A DNA stretch of 64,000 nt. It comes from Nymphaea colorata. Its lineage: Eukaryota > Streptophyta > Magnoliopsida > Nymphaeales > Nymphaeaceae. The position numbers were made by a program, and so were the translations under genes. Below the pieces are notes generated by a model, which was not told where the DNA came from, did no database searches, and saw only the letters and a list, made by a program, of their open reading frames with translations. Below, in pieces: positions 22,951-35,229 of this stretch (positions are counted from its first letter, which is position 1; each line of letters begins with the position of its first letter). Where the stretch lies: contig NC_045140.1 of NCBI RefSeq assembly GCF_008831285.2, positions 22,338,131 to 22,402,130 of the forward strand. Reading direction: 5' to 3'.

Positions 22951-25900
22951 TTATTTTGCTCCTGGTGGTGTATTATGAATGTTCTGCAGCTGGGGTATGA
23001 ATGTCCATACTCGAAGAGCAGCATCATTTCCATCTGAGAACAATCGATATGCACATTTTATTGCATAAACATTCCCTTCAAACTTAGCCATATTTCTCCA
23101 GGGGACACAAAAAGCCTTTAGATCCTGTAAACTGATAGGAGCTAGTCTCCAAATACCCAAACCATTAACTATAGAAACCTTCCTGACCCGTCGTGTCTGA
23201 CAAATTATTAACGACGGAGGCTTCTTAACCTATTACACAGAGTATATATATTGGAGCTAACTGAAATGTGGGTGATTGATAGCCTAACATCGGCCTCAGA
23301 AATTTTCATATCCACTATAGCTAGTGGAAAGCATCAACATATGATTTATCGTCATTGACCACAACTGGTAATGTGAACTGTCGTTCATTTCAAGCTTGAA
23401 TATTCCCGACTTATTTCAATGTCTGTGAAATATGGTGGAGTCTTCTTTGGTCCAATTCTCTGGTGGCCACATGCAGATCAAGTATGATCCCTGAAAAGAG
23501 CATTGCATTTGTATCACTAGAGCCACTCTGTCGTCCCACAAATTTTCAATTAGTTGTCTGAAAAGGAACAGAATGAGTTTTTCCAACGCAAATTTCATCT
23601 CCTTCTTATGCTGAATGCCCGGGTATTTTTAATATTGTCGCTGTTGATTTTTCTAGTGATTTTGGTAGCTCAGCATAGAGGTGGCAACAGAATATAGTTA
23701 CATTTCTGCCTGGCGCACTATGAAAAAGGATGAAGAAGAAATTGAAGAGATGATATGGATTCTTGTGGTTAAGTTACTAATTTTTGTGTTTGCAAGTTCC
23801 TAGGCATTTGAGTCTGTTCATGTGGTCCTCAGACATGGGAGTGTTTTGGAAAGAAAACTGTCATGCTCCTAGTGAAGTTCAATATTTGGCGATTATCTTT
23901 AGAACTATATTGATGAACATGGCTCCACTGCTTGCGGCAACGTGGTTGTCCTTTATTATTATTATTATTATTGTAACTATATTATTAAACACAACAGCTT
24001 CATTTACTTCACATCTGGCAAATTTGATCTTTAGTGCTACGCATCAGTGCATAATATAACTGGGGCAAAAAAAAGGTACCATATTTGGGCATACAAATTT
24101 ATTTATTTTTGCTTACTTTCTCTGGCCTCTGTGAACGGATTGAGCTTGGTGGTCTTCCGAACTCTCAGTATCACCTGTACCATCAAAGAGATTCGTGAAT
24201 TTTCTCAAAGGAATAAATGGATGTGAAATATTCTAAGCCATATGTTAGTGAAACTGATTTTAGAGCGCCACAGAAATGGTTCATACAGTAATTATTGAAC
24301 CACCAAAAAATCTGTTTGGCAGTTTTAATGAAGAACAAACTGGTGCATCTATTTAGTGTGTATATCTACTTATCTATCTGTCTGTCTGTCTATCTTCAAA
24401 GGCTCCTTGGGCAGGGCCACCTCTTCTTTAGATTGAGAGTCCCTTCTGGTGGTGCAGGTTGGAAAATAAAAGGCTAAGCATGTGTCGGCCTGCCTCTTTT
24501 TTGAATGAATCCTTACTGTCTTGGCTCATGATGAAGGAGGGTCTTACAGTCAACTTTCAATTTAGTCATTAAGGTTCATGCTCTTTCTGGATATTATCAT
24601 ATAAAATCCACATCTAGTTGTATCATACTACATTTTGGATATTGTAACTTGAATCCTTATTATAGTCGGCGCTGTCAAGGGGATCTGTTGTTTATACATT
24701 CATTTTCTAATTTCTTTTTCTAGACTTGGACGATTAGAAATAGCTTCTACTAGATGAACTGGACTGGATTTTTCTGTTGTCGAAGCCCTGATTGCAGACA
24801 CGGAAAGGTGGTCCAAGACAGTTATCTGACCTTGGCTTCCATGCTGAGTTTGCACTTTCCTGTCCATTCATCGCATTCCACAAAATTCAGAAAGTGTCTC
24901 ATAGGCTGATGTGTGTGCAAAAGTAACTTGAACAGAACAGGAAAAAGAAAAAGAGCAGGATGGTGCTTTGCCATAGTCTGCCACTGCTTGCACTTATAGG
25001 GTGCCTCTGCTGTCCGAGAGAGAGGGAGAGAGATAACGATGATGACAGGTCCCAAAGGGCCGGCGGCACATTGGGATCTTCCCCGCTCTTCCCTTCCCAA
25101 GCTCCCCAGAATAACGGAACACACTTGTATGGCTCTTGATTGATGATCCCGGTCATAAGCAGGGAATGGAATTTAACTTCAACTCGACCAAAGGCTACAA
25201 GTTTCTTAGACAAGACGAAAAATATTGTTACCATTTCTTGTCACGACATTGAGCTGGGTCTCACATGCAAGAACGCTCGTACCCTTGAGGAAGTCAAAAC
25301 ATATGGTATCTTGTGGCCTTGCCTCGCTGTCGATTCCTGATCGAGTGTTGTATTGAAGAAGCTGCACAATCTCATCTGCACTTCTCGCGCCACGTGTTCT
25401 GGTCGCCGTTCTTGCCCTCAGTGTTGCTGCTCCTCTCAAGGCTAATAATAAAAACAACCAATGTTAAAATCAATACAAAAAACTAATAACATATGCATGC
25501 TTTCTACTTTATATTCAGCAATTCAGGCGTTGAAATTTCTCAGGCATGGTTTTTAGGTCTTGCTATGGATTGAGTGCACATTTTGATATGCTTGAACCAA
25601 TCTACGACTTGTGTCACGATTTTGATCTTTCCTGATCTTGTTGAGTGTTAGTGTCCGGCAAAATGTGAAATGCTTTTGATTTTCATTACATGTAGCAGCT
25701 GCTGCAGTGAGAGTAATGACGTCGCCAACATCTTTAGCTGTTAATGCAGATCCTATTGCTGATCCCAGTTGGTCTTTCTTGGCACCCATGGTCTGAGCCA
25801 CTTCCACGCACTGAGCTGCGACAAGGGCAGCAGCAGAAGCCAGAACTGCATCTCTGGCATTGTTGGCCTCTTCCTCATCATCTTTGCCCTGCCGTTTCTG

Positions 25901-26964
25901 TTGATGCTGGCCACGGTTACTCTTCTTTCGGACGTTTTCTGCCGCAACTGCTGCAAGTACTGCCGCCACACCTGCAACTGATATAGCTGCATGCACCTCT
26001 GCTTTTCGGAGTCTGGTTTCTTCCTTCCTCTTTCTCTTTATCTCTTTCAACCACAGCCATATGGACTGTCCTCCAAAAAATTTTGCTAGTGTCTGCATCA
26101 TTTATTAGATGATAAAAGAAAGCCAGAATTAGCATATGATGTTTGGCAGTTTGGATTTGATGAAAACTTGTCTTCCACTGAAGAAACTAGCTGAAAGTTT
26201 GTGACGTCGGGTAGACTTGGTGGTGGTGGTCAAAAAGGCATTTGAAAAGTTTGTGCTTGTCTTAATTGCATTTAGTTGAGGAAATTGTGTTCTGTTGGCT
26301 TTGTGCTCTGAAGTTTTGTCGGAATTGGTATATGAGGTGTTCTGGGAATTTGGTTTATTTAAATCTAAAAAAGTCAGCATGCCACAGATAATCTGTGATG
26401 CAAGATGATTTTCTTTGAAACTAGTGAAAGCAACAAAAATAGGTAGAATGAGATACTTGCCCATTTCTTCCTGAAGCATCGATCAAGGTTTAACTCTGGG
26501 TGAATTGTCTGTTGCAGCCATATCCATGACTTTGAATATGAAGAAAAAGAAGAGAAAGTGAGGAAAAATTATGCGCACGTAACTCCGACAAATAAACATG
26601 GAAGGCTGGGAAACGCTACCTTCAGGTCGTCCGTTTGCCATAAAGGTACGGAAGTATTGTCATCTACGATTACCGTCCTATCTTTGTCCTGCTGGCCAGA
26701 GCGCTAGAAAATCAATGTACTTGAAAAATACAAGATATAATCTTGGACGCTTGCTATAGACATGCTTACTTGCTGTGAAACTCTCAACTGAGTGGCGTAC
26801 TTCTTAATAATGTTTTCTTCAAAGGCCACTTGTTTTCGAGGATCATGAGAATTTGCAGCTGCCAGCGAACGGAAGACTTGAATTACCGAATTTCGTGAGA
26901 GAAAATCCATCGACTCGAACGGGACGCCTGGTGTACAACATACTTTGGAGTACTTGGAATCCAT
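22951..26964 (-). CDS. VAN3-binding / FORKED-like protein (DUF828 plus PH-like domain)
   Basis: The family acts at trans-Golgi/endosome membranes with the ARF-GAP VAN3 in auxin-transporter traffic and vein patterning. Exons fixed by splice sites and phase: 26964-26770, 26703-26620, 26092-25690, 25441-25232, then 24174-24117, 23490-23471 and 23124-22951 (TAA). Exon 1 carries the family N-terminal pattern ([13 protein letters not shown]). Exon 3 carries [14 protein letters not shown], the Ala-rich helix [20 protein letters not shown], and [16 protein letters not shown]. Exon 4 resumes with [10 protein letters not shown]. The last exons give PH-like strands ([35 protein letters not shown]) and a helix with Trp. 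The join between exon 4 (phase 1) and 24174 (phase 0) needs another small exon. A fragment at 24445-24421 (GTLNLKK) is similar in sense but out of phase. The 20-base exon uses a weak CAT|GTGG donor. An alternative in-frame ATG lies at 27030. The protein is shorter and more diverged than typical members. Confidence 0.8.
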
Positions 26965-27114
26965 TGGAACAATTAAATGAAAGGTTTGGCCTTGGAATAG
27001 GGGGAAGGTGCTGCCTAATGGAAAAAGCAAGATGGGTATTTACACATCTGACAGCCTCTCCTCTTGAGACAGAAATCACTACTCTTAACTTGGGATCTGT
27101 GACTGGAGATTGGG

Positions 27115-27124
27115 TATATATATC
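27115..27124 (-). promoter_or_regulatory. Candidate TATA box of the VAN3-binding-like gene
   Basis: GATATATATA on the minus strand, about 150 bases before the ATG at 26964 and 85 before the alternative ATG at 27030. The spacing is plausible for a plant core promoter. There is no direct transcription evidence. Confidence 0.4.
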
Positions 27125-29045
27125 TTCATTTTAAAGAATCAACAGCATTTGAGAAATATTAAGATGAGAAGGAATCATTGTAAGCTATGTCGACCATGAT
27201 TGGATAATGGAATCCATTAATTGAATAATCCCAAAAGGTGAATGCCAGCTACTAGGCCTCCACTTTTGTTACTAACTTTAGTGGCAGTCTCAAAACTAAT
27301 ACAAAACATCACTAAAGAACTACTTGTTTTCAGATTGGATAATCTTGCTTTTTCAGTTCAGGTCTGTTGAGATTTTTTAACTTTGTTGAAGTCCACAGGG
27401 AAAGAAGAAGAAAAAGAAAAGGTAACTATTTTTGTGAGTTGGATCCCTGGGGCTCATGATGGCACAGTGGTAGCCTGGCTCCACCTTGATATTTGTTTAG
27501 TACCCAAAAAGCTAGACATGCGCGCATGAATGATTGAGATTGTTCACAGTGGAGGGGCATGGCTGCTACGGAGCTTCCCTTTGGAGGATCATGTCTATTA
27601 ATAACGCTTGTTTTTTTCCTGTTGCCTTTTGTGACCGGCTTTGTAGCTCGTGTGGCCCTTGTCCCAGCTGTTACAGATATTTTTTGAAACTCTAGCTTTT
27701 CATGCTCAATAAAATTCCCGATAAATTTCAATTCATTACTCTTGAAATCTTGCTTATTGACACTGTTGCTAGCTTTTACATTTTTTATCAAAATCTATAG
27801 TGTCGGGCAAAAGATAGTTGAGATTCTCAATAAGAAATGCTCCAGATAATAATGTCTTCTTTCTACTTAAGTTTGACGCCAATCCATTGAAAATGTAATT
27901 TCTTAAGGTCTAAAAAATGTATTAAGGGATTAAGCAATTTTTTTTCTCATAGATGTACGCCCTTTCAGCGGAGCCACGTAAATTTGCCGCCTCGCTCCAC
28001 TTCGAGTCTTTCTTTCTTTGAATCCTTATTATTTACTTTTTTCATAAAAAATTCCACATCTTCCATCTTCTTCTAAGTTTTTGTTTAGCTTTTCCTTTTC
28101 TTCATAAAAACGTTTCAATTACCAGGTCTCTAGCACAAGTGGTTCCAGGGCCAAATTTTACGGCATTTTCTCCTCCACTTTACGTAAGAGATATTGAACT
28201 TCTTCCTGGTCTACCGATCGGATCCAAGTCACTGTTTCACTCCATCCTGCTATTTTCTTTTCGATTCGTTCAGTTGGAAAATGTCCTCGGTTTTTTTTTC
28301 TGTCATTTTTATTTTAAATATCTTAATCTCTTAGACAACTGATCTGATATAACTACACGACTGATCTCTCGGATCCACGATCCACATATAGCTAGAACTG
28401 CTGATCTAACCATAACGTGGCCAATTGATCTTATAGGGTCACTAGTCTTCATTAATTTGTGAGGAATTAATTCGCCAGTTTTTGTGTGTAAGGTAGGTTG
28501 ACCGACTAGTTTATGGCAAGAGATATACCCTAAATACCAAAAATTTGAACCAGATTCAAAGGCCTGAACCCCAGCTCACCTAAGGCCAGAATACAGGAGC
28601 TTCATTTGATTACAAAATGCATATAGTTATTGGGTACTTTATTAAATACAAGGTACCCAAGGGCCGCCAAATAATTGTTGGGTACATAATGTCTATTCTG
28701 TAAGCCGTTACTTGGAATGCCTTGCTTGTTTTTCCTTCCTAACAGCTTGTTAGGAAGCCTTCAATGAAGTGTTATGAGATAACTTTTCTGCTCTCTCTAT
28801 CTCTCGCTCTTTTCAAATACTCGAAACGCTTCTAAGGAACTGTTTCATGGAAAAAAGCTTATTTTAGCCTTTTGATTCTGGAGACTAAAAGTACAAAGTT
28901 ACCATTTTTCGATTGGTGCTTGTCACAATGTTGTCCCTGTAAATGTAGATATGGCAGATGGCATTAGCTGGCTATTTATTAATAGATCGGTTTGTGGCAA
29001 TTTAACTATCTGTGTATTGATTGACCATTTGTTTGTAAAATGCTG

Positions 29046-29070
29046 TATATATATATATATATATATATAT
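29046..29070. repeat. (TA)n microsatellite
   Basis: An uninterrupted run of alternating T and A. Confidence 0.9.
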
Positions 29071-29488
29071 CCTTGACGTGTTTGTATAACTGCTGAGTGC
29101 AGGAAATATCATTTTCTTACCTATGTAGCACACCAACTTGTATTTTTCTATGTACGGATACGTATCCTCTGCAAAATGTCTTTTCAGACAAAGCTTCTCG
29201 GGTTTGATTGAGACATACGGGGTCAGAAAACCATTTAGAATGGCTGTATACTTGTAGTATTCAATAGAGCATAACAGTTCCACAAATTTTATATGGTGTT
29301 TGGTGCAGTGTAGCTAAAATGACATGACAAATTAAGGAAAAAAAATAACTTTTTATCTAAACATGAAGAGATAAAAAAGAATCTTTTTATCAAAAGGAAA
29401 AAAAAAAAAAGATCCTTCCCGAAGCTCAATTTGGAAAACAAAGAAATAATAGCATTAAGAATGTCAGATGACCCCTTGACATGAAAAC

Positions 29489-29494
<6 letters not shown>

Positions 29495-29538
<44 letters not shown>
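29495..29538. repeat. Compound (AT)n(GT)n microsatellite
   Basis: Alternating AT passes directly into alternating GT at about 29522. This is a common slippage product. Confidence 0.9.
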
Positions 29539-32500
29539 TAAATTAGTCGCGGGCATCATATATATTGTCACCTAATTGTTAGGCAAGTGGGGGACATCAA
29601 GTTATTTTGGCTTTAGTCGGCTTTGCAACCATGTTATTGCTGTCAGCTGACGAAGGAAACTTCTGTTAACAAATTTTGTAAGTCTGGTAGGTGAGAACAT
29701 ATGCTGGATATTCCTGGAACTTCCTGACTTTGATGAACGGCGTGTCGTTGAATAGACTCCTGATCTACAAGCTATCCAATTTAAAGAAGCAGACAGCTCT
29801 TTGAAACGTCCCAATCCAAAATTGAACAGTTCACGTGGTAACGCATATAAGAACCCATCGCAGTTGATCAAATACTGATGCATGACAACGACCGAATGGA
29901 TCCATATGCAGAGTCTGTCATAATCGAACGACGTATTCATGCTTCCTATTGCAGGCTTTAAAATTTTTGAAGAAAACTTTTGTAACTTTTGGCCTGACAT
30001 GCACGCATTCCCTCGTTGATTAATTCAATGAAAGCCATCTGAAAAAATATCGTCCCGCTCGCTTCTCTTTTTCTAGAAATTCGGATCATACTTAAAAACC
30101 TTATAATTCAAAATCATACTGTGCGTAATTTGCATTGTTTAAGTTCTGTTCTCCCAGGAAGTTTTATATACTAAATTTTCTCTTGCCCAACAAGTCATCT
30201 TGGCATAATCTAATTAATGGAGCTAACCTAAGCCGGCGTGCCATGTGTGTATATGTATAGAGGGCGTGTTTGGATCTTAGATTGTGAAGTGATCTAAGAT
30301 TTTAAGATCTTAAATCGAAGGATTTTAGATCTCCAACTGATTTCTAACAAGGATCTAAAACATTTGAAAGATGCAAATATTGCGCCACCCGTTTGCAAAC
30401 TTTGCATCTCAAGATCCACGGAATTCAAGTCAGACCGCCATCCCCTCTGACTTCAGATCTATGAAATTCAAGGCATAATGGTGACCATAAATCCATGTTT
30501 CGTCTCAAGCATGGGCCTTAAGCAGCCCCTTATATGATGATGAATATGAGCATATAAAAACGGAAATGCCAACTTTGAAGCAGTCTCAGGCGTACTTATG
30601 GACAACCATATTCTAAAGAAGGCTTGCAAGTAATCGATCAGCAGGATGGGTTAATTCTGATCCTTGTTAGAAGGTTTGCTTGAACCTAGTCCAGGACCCA
30701 CAGGTTTGGTTGAACCTAGTCCAGGACAGAAAGGCCTGGCATCTCAAGCATCACAAGTTCTCTAGCATGGGCATGTTTCAGTCCGCACATTAATTCTGAT
30801 CCTTGATGAGCATATTCTCTCTTTCTCTCAACCAAATCAACAATGCAGATGAGATTTATATGGTGAAAATTAAGTAAATAGATTTGGTATTCCTTTAATA
30901 TCCGCATATTATAAATGAAATTCTTTCGACGCCAGCTAGATCCTTGCATGCAAACGTATATCTCCCTCTCTCCCGCCTCCGCTTCTCTATCTCTTATGTA
31001 GCAACCTCATGGGCCTCTGCCTCTTAAGCAACAACCTCGTGGGATTGACGTTTAAGATCTGAAAGGCTTCTGTTCATTTACGTTCTCTAGCCTCTAGCCA
31101 TCTGTTTTTGAGACGTGAGCCAACAAACTTGACAGGAGGCGTCGAGAAACAAGAACAGAGCCTTCCCCACCATAACAGCATCATCTATAACTGCACAAAA
31201 GAGCAGGCTTCAAGAGGCATATTGTAGCTGCCATTGAGGAAGATATTTATTTCTAGTTCAATTTTCATTGGTACTATTCTTCATCTTAAATGGTAGGATG
31301 CAATATTTAACTTTAAAAGCGCATTGTTGCTATCACTGACATTGATGCAGCCCACAAAAGATGCAAGGACAAATGTGAACCACTTCAAACACGTCCAATA
31401 TTCACCTCACCTTGTAATGATCTTCTAACATTATTTTTCTTGATTAAAATCTCCTTGCAACGCACGCACCGTTCGATCAAATCAGTAGCAATAGCATGTT
31501 GATGAACTTGCACACCGGCGCCAAACACATACAAGGAGCTCAAAAGCTACATGGAAAAGATCCCAAAGAACGAGAGAAGAGTTGACGGTTCAGGAGGAGA
31601 AACCGGCAACATCGAATGTAGCTTCGAAACTGGAGCCAATTTCTAACTTCGTACAACCACTTCTCCCTGGGAATGAAAATTAATTGCCAAACATAATCTA
31701 TACCATTGGTTTCAATAAAATAGGTATGATCTGAATCAGATACAGTAATTTTGCAAAGTAAAACTTAGAAATTTAACCTGCAATCGACAGCGGGCTAAAC
31801 GATTTTACTCTCGAACTAGTCTGCTAATTGTACATGCGTACTTCTTGTGGAGGGGAGAGAGAATGATTGGTTGGTAAATGAGAGAAGAGGCGTCTGCATG
31901 GGATCAGTCTGAAGAGAGATAAATAGCAGCAGCGGAGTTCGTAGAATCATGTTCAGTATTTGACCATACATTTCGTACCGGCACTTAGAAGTCCTACATT
32001 TTAACACCTTTTCCCGTACCTCCTTGTTCTCTTCTTCGAGGCTTACGGGCATCTGCACGTGAACCACCATTTAATTCTTGTCTTGCTGTCCATCGCTTCC
32101 CATGTCTTGTCCATTTCATCCCATGCCCTCTCTCTGTGTTGGGTGCCTCTTTCATTTGCTTATTGTCGGTAAAAGGCAGAATCGGAGTCCACCTCTTGGG
32201 ATTTTGCTGCTTGGAAATTTTGCTTGGATCATGATCATCTCCAAGGCTAAGGAGAAAGTCCATGATAAAAGGCCCAGGTGCATATCATTCTCTTCACTGC
32301 TAAATGGTTTCTGGTCTTTCCTTGGCTTCTTGTGACAAGGGAGAAACCACGAAGTCCCTTTTTCTTATGGTCTAATTAAGGTATCTTAATTTTGCAATTT
32401 TGAATTATGACAACATATACTTTCTCTTTTTTTTTCCCTAAGAGAGTGATTTATTCCACCACCCTTAAAAGATCGATTTATTCCACTACCCTTAAAAGAT

Positions 32501-34865
32501 CCACTATGCCCTCCATTCTCAAAGTTCATAGAGCTTGAGTCATGGCTTATTATGGTCTACTGAAACGTGACAGCAACCACCCCAAGTTTTCAACCCAAAT
32601 CTCTTTATGAGGTGGACCACCTTGCTGTCAAGTGCCTTACAACCCCATTGAGGGACTATATATACCTTTTCTGCACCATTTTCAATACCTTTCCAGATTT
32701 TTTCTAGAAAAAGTTTTTTCCATTCACCTTGAGATTTCCTTTACTAAGAAACACCCGAGAACGAGAATTTCTGGTGCCCAATTCAGTGTGAAGCTCACGC
32801 TAAGAAATTGAGATAAAAGAAAGGGAAAATATCATCCATCAAGAACTGAGATTTGACGCTCACACTTACATTAGAGTGGTAGATCTAAAACTATCTGCAT
32901 CGCCAATGCCAGAGCTCTGATCCTCAATTTGATCAGTTTTGAAAACCAATTGCCAGCGAGAGCCGTGACTATCTAAAAATTGGACCACAAGACTTATGTT
33001 GAAAAGGATCGACAATTTATTGCATATGCTTTCATTGCCACAATCTGATAGAAGTTCGCTTAAACCCCAACTTGCCTATAAAAGACAAAATCATTTTAAG
33101 TAATACACATGTCCAAATAATCGGAAGGGAATAACCATCTTGACTTCTCTCTCTCTTGATATAAATACTTTCTTTCAAACACAGGTAGAAGGCCCAAACG
33201 AATAGTTGTTTTTCCTGTTTTCATATTTACTCACGAGGTGTTCATTTCTAGGGATGTTATTCGAATCAATTTGCAAACTTCACTTTGTTCATTCATCGGA
33301 TGGAATAATTTGCTGCCCACCATTGCTATACCTAACCTCCCAACAAGAGCTCTATATGACTAGCATTCTAGCATACAAGGCTTAGAAACGAGGTCAAAAC
33401 TTTGGTACGTATGATCTGCCTGTACCCAAAAGAAGAACTTCTTGTTGCATATGAGGACAGCACATTTGAACCCACCATTGCAAATGCATCGTCTAGCTAA
33501 GCATGAAGCCATGAACATCTGTTTCTACTTTCCTTGGACACCATGTCGACATGTCCAATTTAAAGCCTGTGAAGCATTCTTGGCATTTCTAAATTTACCA
33601 TTTTCGGGCACAAAACTTTCCTTGGATTCTAATAACGGGCCAGGGCTTTTCTCGCTGTAATTTTTTCTCCCACAGAAAATGCAGTGTCCATGACCTTTTT
33701 TCAGTATAGTGACGAATAATATCAGAATACACGCTACGAGGGCCTGGAATACTATCTTTGGCCGTTGCTTTTCTTTATTTTAGAACAGATAAGACAGTGG
33801 TGGAATTTTTTTTAAGGATTCAGTGGAGGGGGACTTGGATCCGCTCCAGGGGATATAAACAACACAATTTCCTTGCAAACAATTGGAGTTGCATAGGACT
33901 ATCAGAGTATGCCAAGAGTGGGACTTCAAGTATACAGTACTTTAACCGGTGGCGTCATAATAAATGAAGCATGAACACTGTAGTAAATCTTTTATGGACT
34001 CAAGCAGTCTCTTACCTTGATCTGGTGCAACTTGCTTAAAGAAATTTTACAAGTACCAGCTGCTTGTCTACTCTACTTAACCCTATTTACTCTTCAAGAG
34101 TTTGAAGTATCGTGACAGAGAATTTGCAGCATGAACTCGGTGATGTTCTTTACGCAAGTGATAAAGAACAACTAGATAGTTCCGGCCTACGACTAATTTG
34201 AGAAAGGACCTCAAATACCAAATGTATATTATTCAGTTTGTGAAAATTGCACGATCAAATTGCTTACAAGCATCTAGTCAGACTCCTTCGGGTTATCTTG
34301 AAAGCATTCTCTGTTCTAAAATGACAGATGTCAAAGGACTTACGCCTAAAGATATGCGAAACAAGGATGTCGGAAAACATGCATTTTACGGGATGGCTAA
34401 TTCGCCACTTCAGGAAAAGTTGGCGGTTTGTTTGTTGATAGAAACAGGGGAAAGGGAAAAAGAAAAGAAAAAAAGCCCAGATCTGAATCGGTTGTGGAAC
34501 TTAGGATCCTTATAGCAAGGAAAGCTTTCTGGTTGCCACATTGCAGTACTAGAAGGTAAACAGCATAGGACTTCTTACAAGATCAACAGTGTGAACCCGC
34601 AAGATTACTAGGTAGAAAAGAGAACCTGGAAAGATTGGCAAGGAGATCATGGAAACTTAACGTTTCCTTCTTCAGTCTTCTGCTGTTTTCTGTTTATGCA
34701 TGTAAAAACGTTATTCACAAGCTCTGGAAATGAAGAGCGGCCCACATTGACACCAAATTTACTGTTTTGTAGATCCAAGCTGACACAGGATTAAACTGAA
34801 ATATTGAACACCTGAACAAGAAAGCTGTTCTTATTTGTTGTTAGACCGTTTTCACATATGTGAAG

Positions 34866-35126
34866 TTACAAACCATACATATTGCAGAGGCGTTGCATGA
34901 GTGTCACTTGAACTTGCAGAAACATGATGTAATCTGCTGTCCTTCCATATATAGAACCCGCATCCAGCTTTTGACATCCCGGAACTATTTGCTCAAGCTT
35001 TCGAATTCGCCCTCGTATCGACTGCTGAGACGTCCTCCTGTTCCTTCTAAATGCCATTGCTCTTTCCTTCCTCTTGTGTCTTGAAGCGCTCATGAGCTTG
35101 GGTCTCCTGATAACTTTCATGATCAT
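34866..35126 (-). CDS. UPBEAT1-like atypical bHLH protein, 86 aa
   Basis: A small helix-loop-helix transcription regulator. UPBEAT1 in Arabidopsis represses peroxidase genes and sets the root proliferation/differentiation balance through reactive oxygen; whether this copy does so is inference. Visible: a basic stretch RHKRKERAMAFRRNRR (about 16-31); helix 1 with the hallmark IRKLEQIVPGC (about 41-51); a loop; and helix 2 GRTADYIMFLQVQVTLMQRL (about 61-80). The basic region lacks the His-Glu-Arg E-box-reading pattern of classical bHLH proteins, as in the UPB1/IBH1 group. Length is close to the roughly 100 aa of Arabidopsis UPB1. It is a complete single-exon frame ending in TAA. IBH1- or PAR-like assignment is the alternative. 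Confidence 0.82.
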   Translation of the reverse strand: MIMKVIRRPKLMSASRHKRKERAMAFRRNRRTSQQSIRGRIRKLEQIVPGCQKLDAGSIYGRTADYIMFLQVQVTLMQRLCNMYGL

Positions 35127-35214
35127 GTCAAGAGAACTATGACAAGCGAAAAATAGGAGTGGCTATCGTAGAAAGAATAGGCTACAGGCTTGGGATAGGA
35201 CAAAGAGCAATGGG

Positions 35215-35229
35215 ATATATATATATATA
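35215..35229 (-). promoter_or_regulatory. Candidate TATA box of the UPBEAT1-like gene
   Basis: A TATATATATA run about 90 bases before the ATG at 35126, with CT-rich sequence between (CCTTCTCC on the minus strand). This is good spacing for a short leader. Confidence 0.5.

Larger units (their letters stand above)
27125..34865. other. Long gene-poor interval (about 7.7 kb)
   Basis: Only short frames without recognisable domains. The longest are minus-strand frames at 27426-27791 (121 codons) and 29602-30000 (132 codons), which I cannot assign. It contains AT and AT/GT microsatellites near 29.0-29.5 kb and a MITE-like start AGGGCGTGTTTGGATC at about 30261. Small local duplications lie at 30672/30704 (TTGAACCTAGTCCAGGAC) and 32448/32474 (GATTTATTCCAC...). 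Confidence 0.5.

Noticed and set aside
27426-27791. 121-codon minus-strand open frame
   Set aside because: No motif I recognise and no supporting signals. Possibly chance or a decayed repeat.
29602-30000. 132-codon minus-strand open frame
   Set aside because: No recognisable domain, no promoter or splice context, and the composition resembles random open sequence. Not called as a gene.
30261-30520. Possible MITE starting GGGCGTGTTTGGATC
   Set aside because: The only candidate right end (CAAGCATGGGCC) pairs poorly with the left end and no target duplication is visible.
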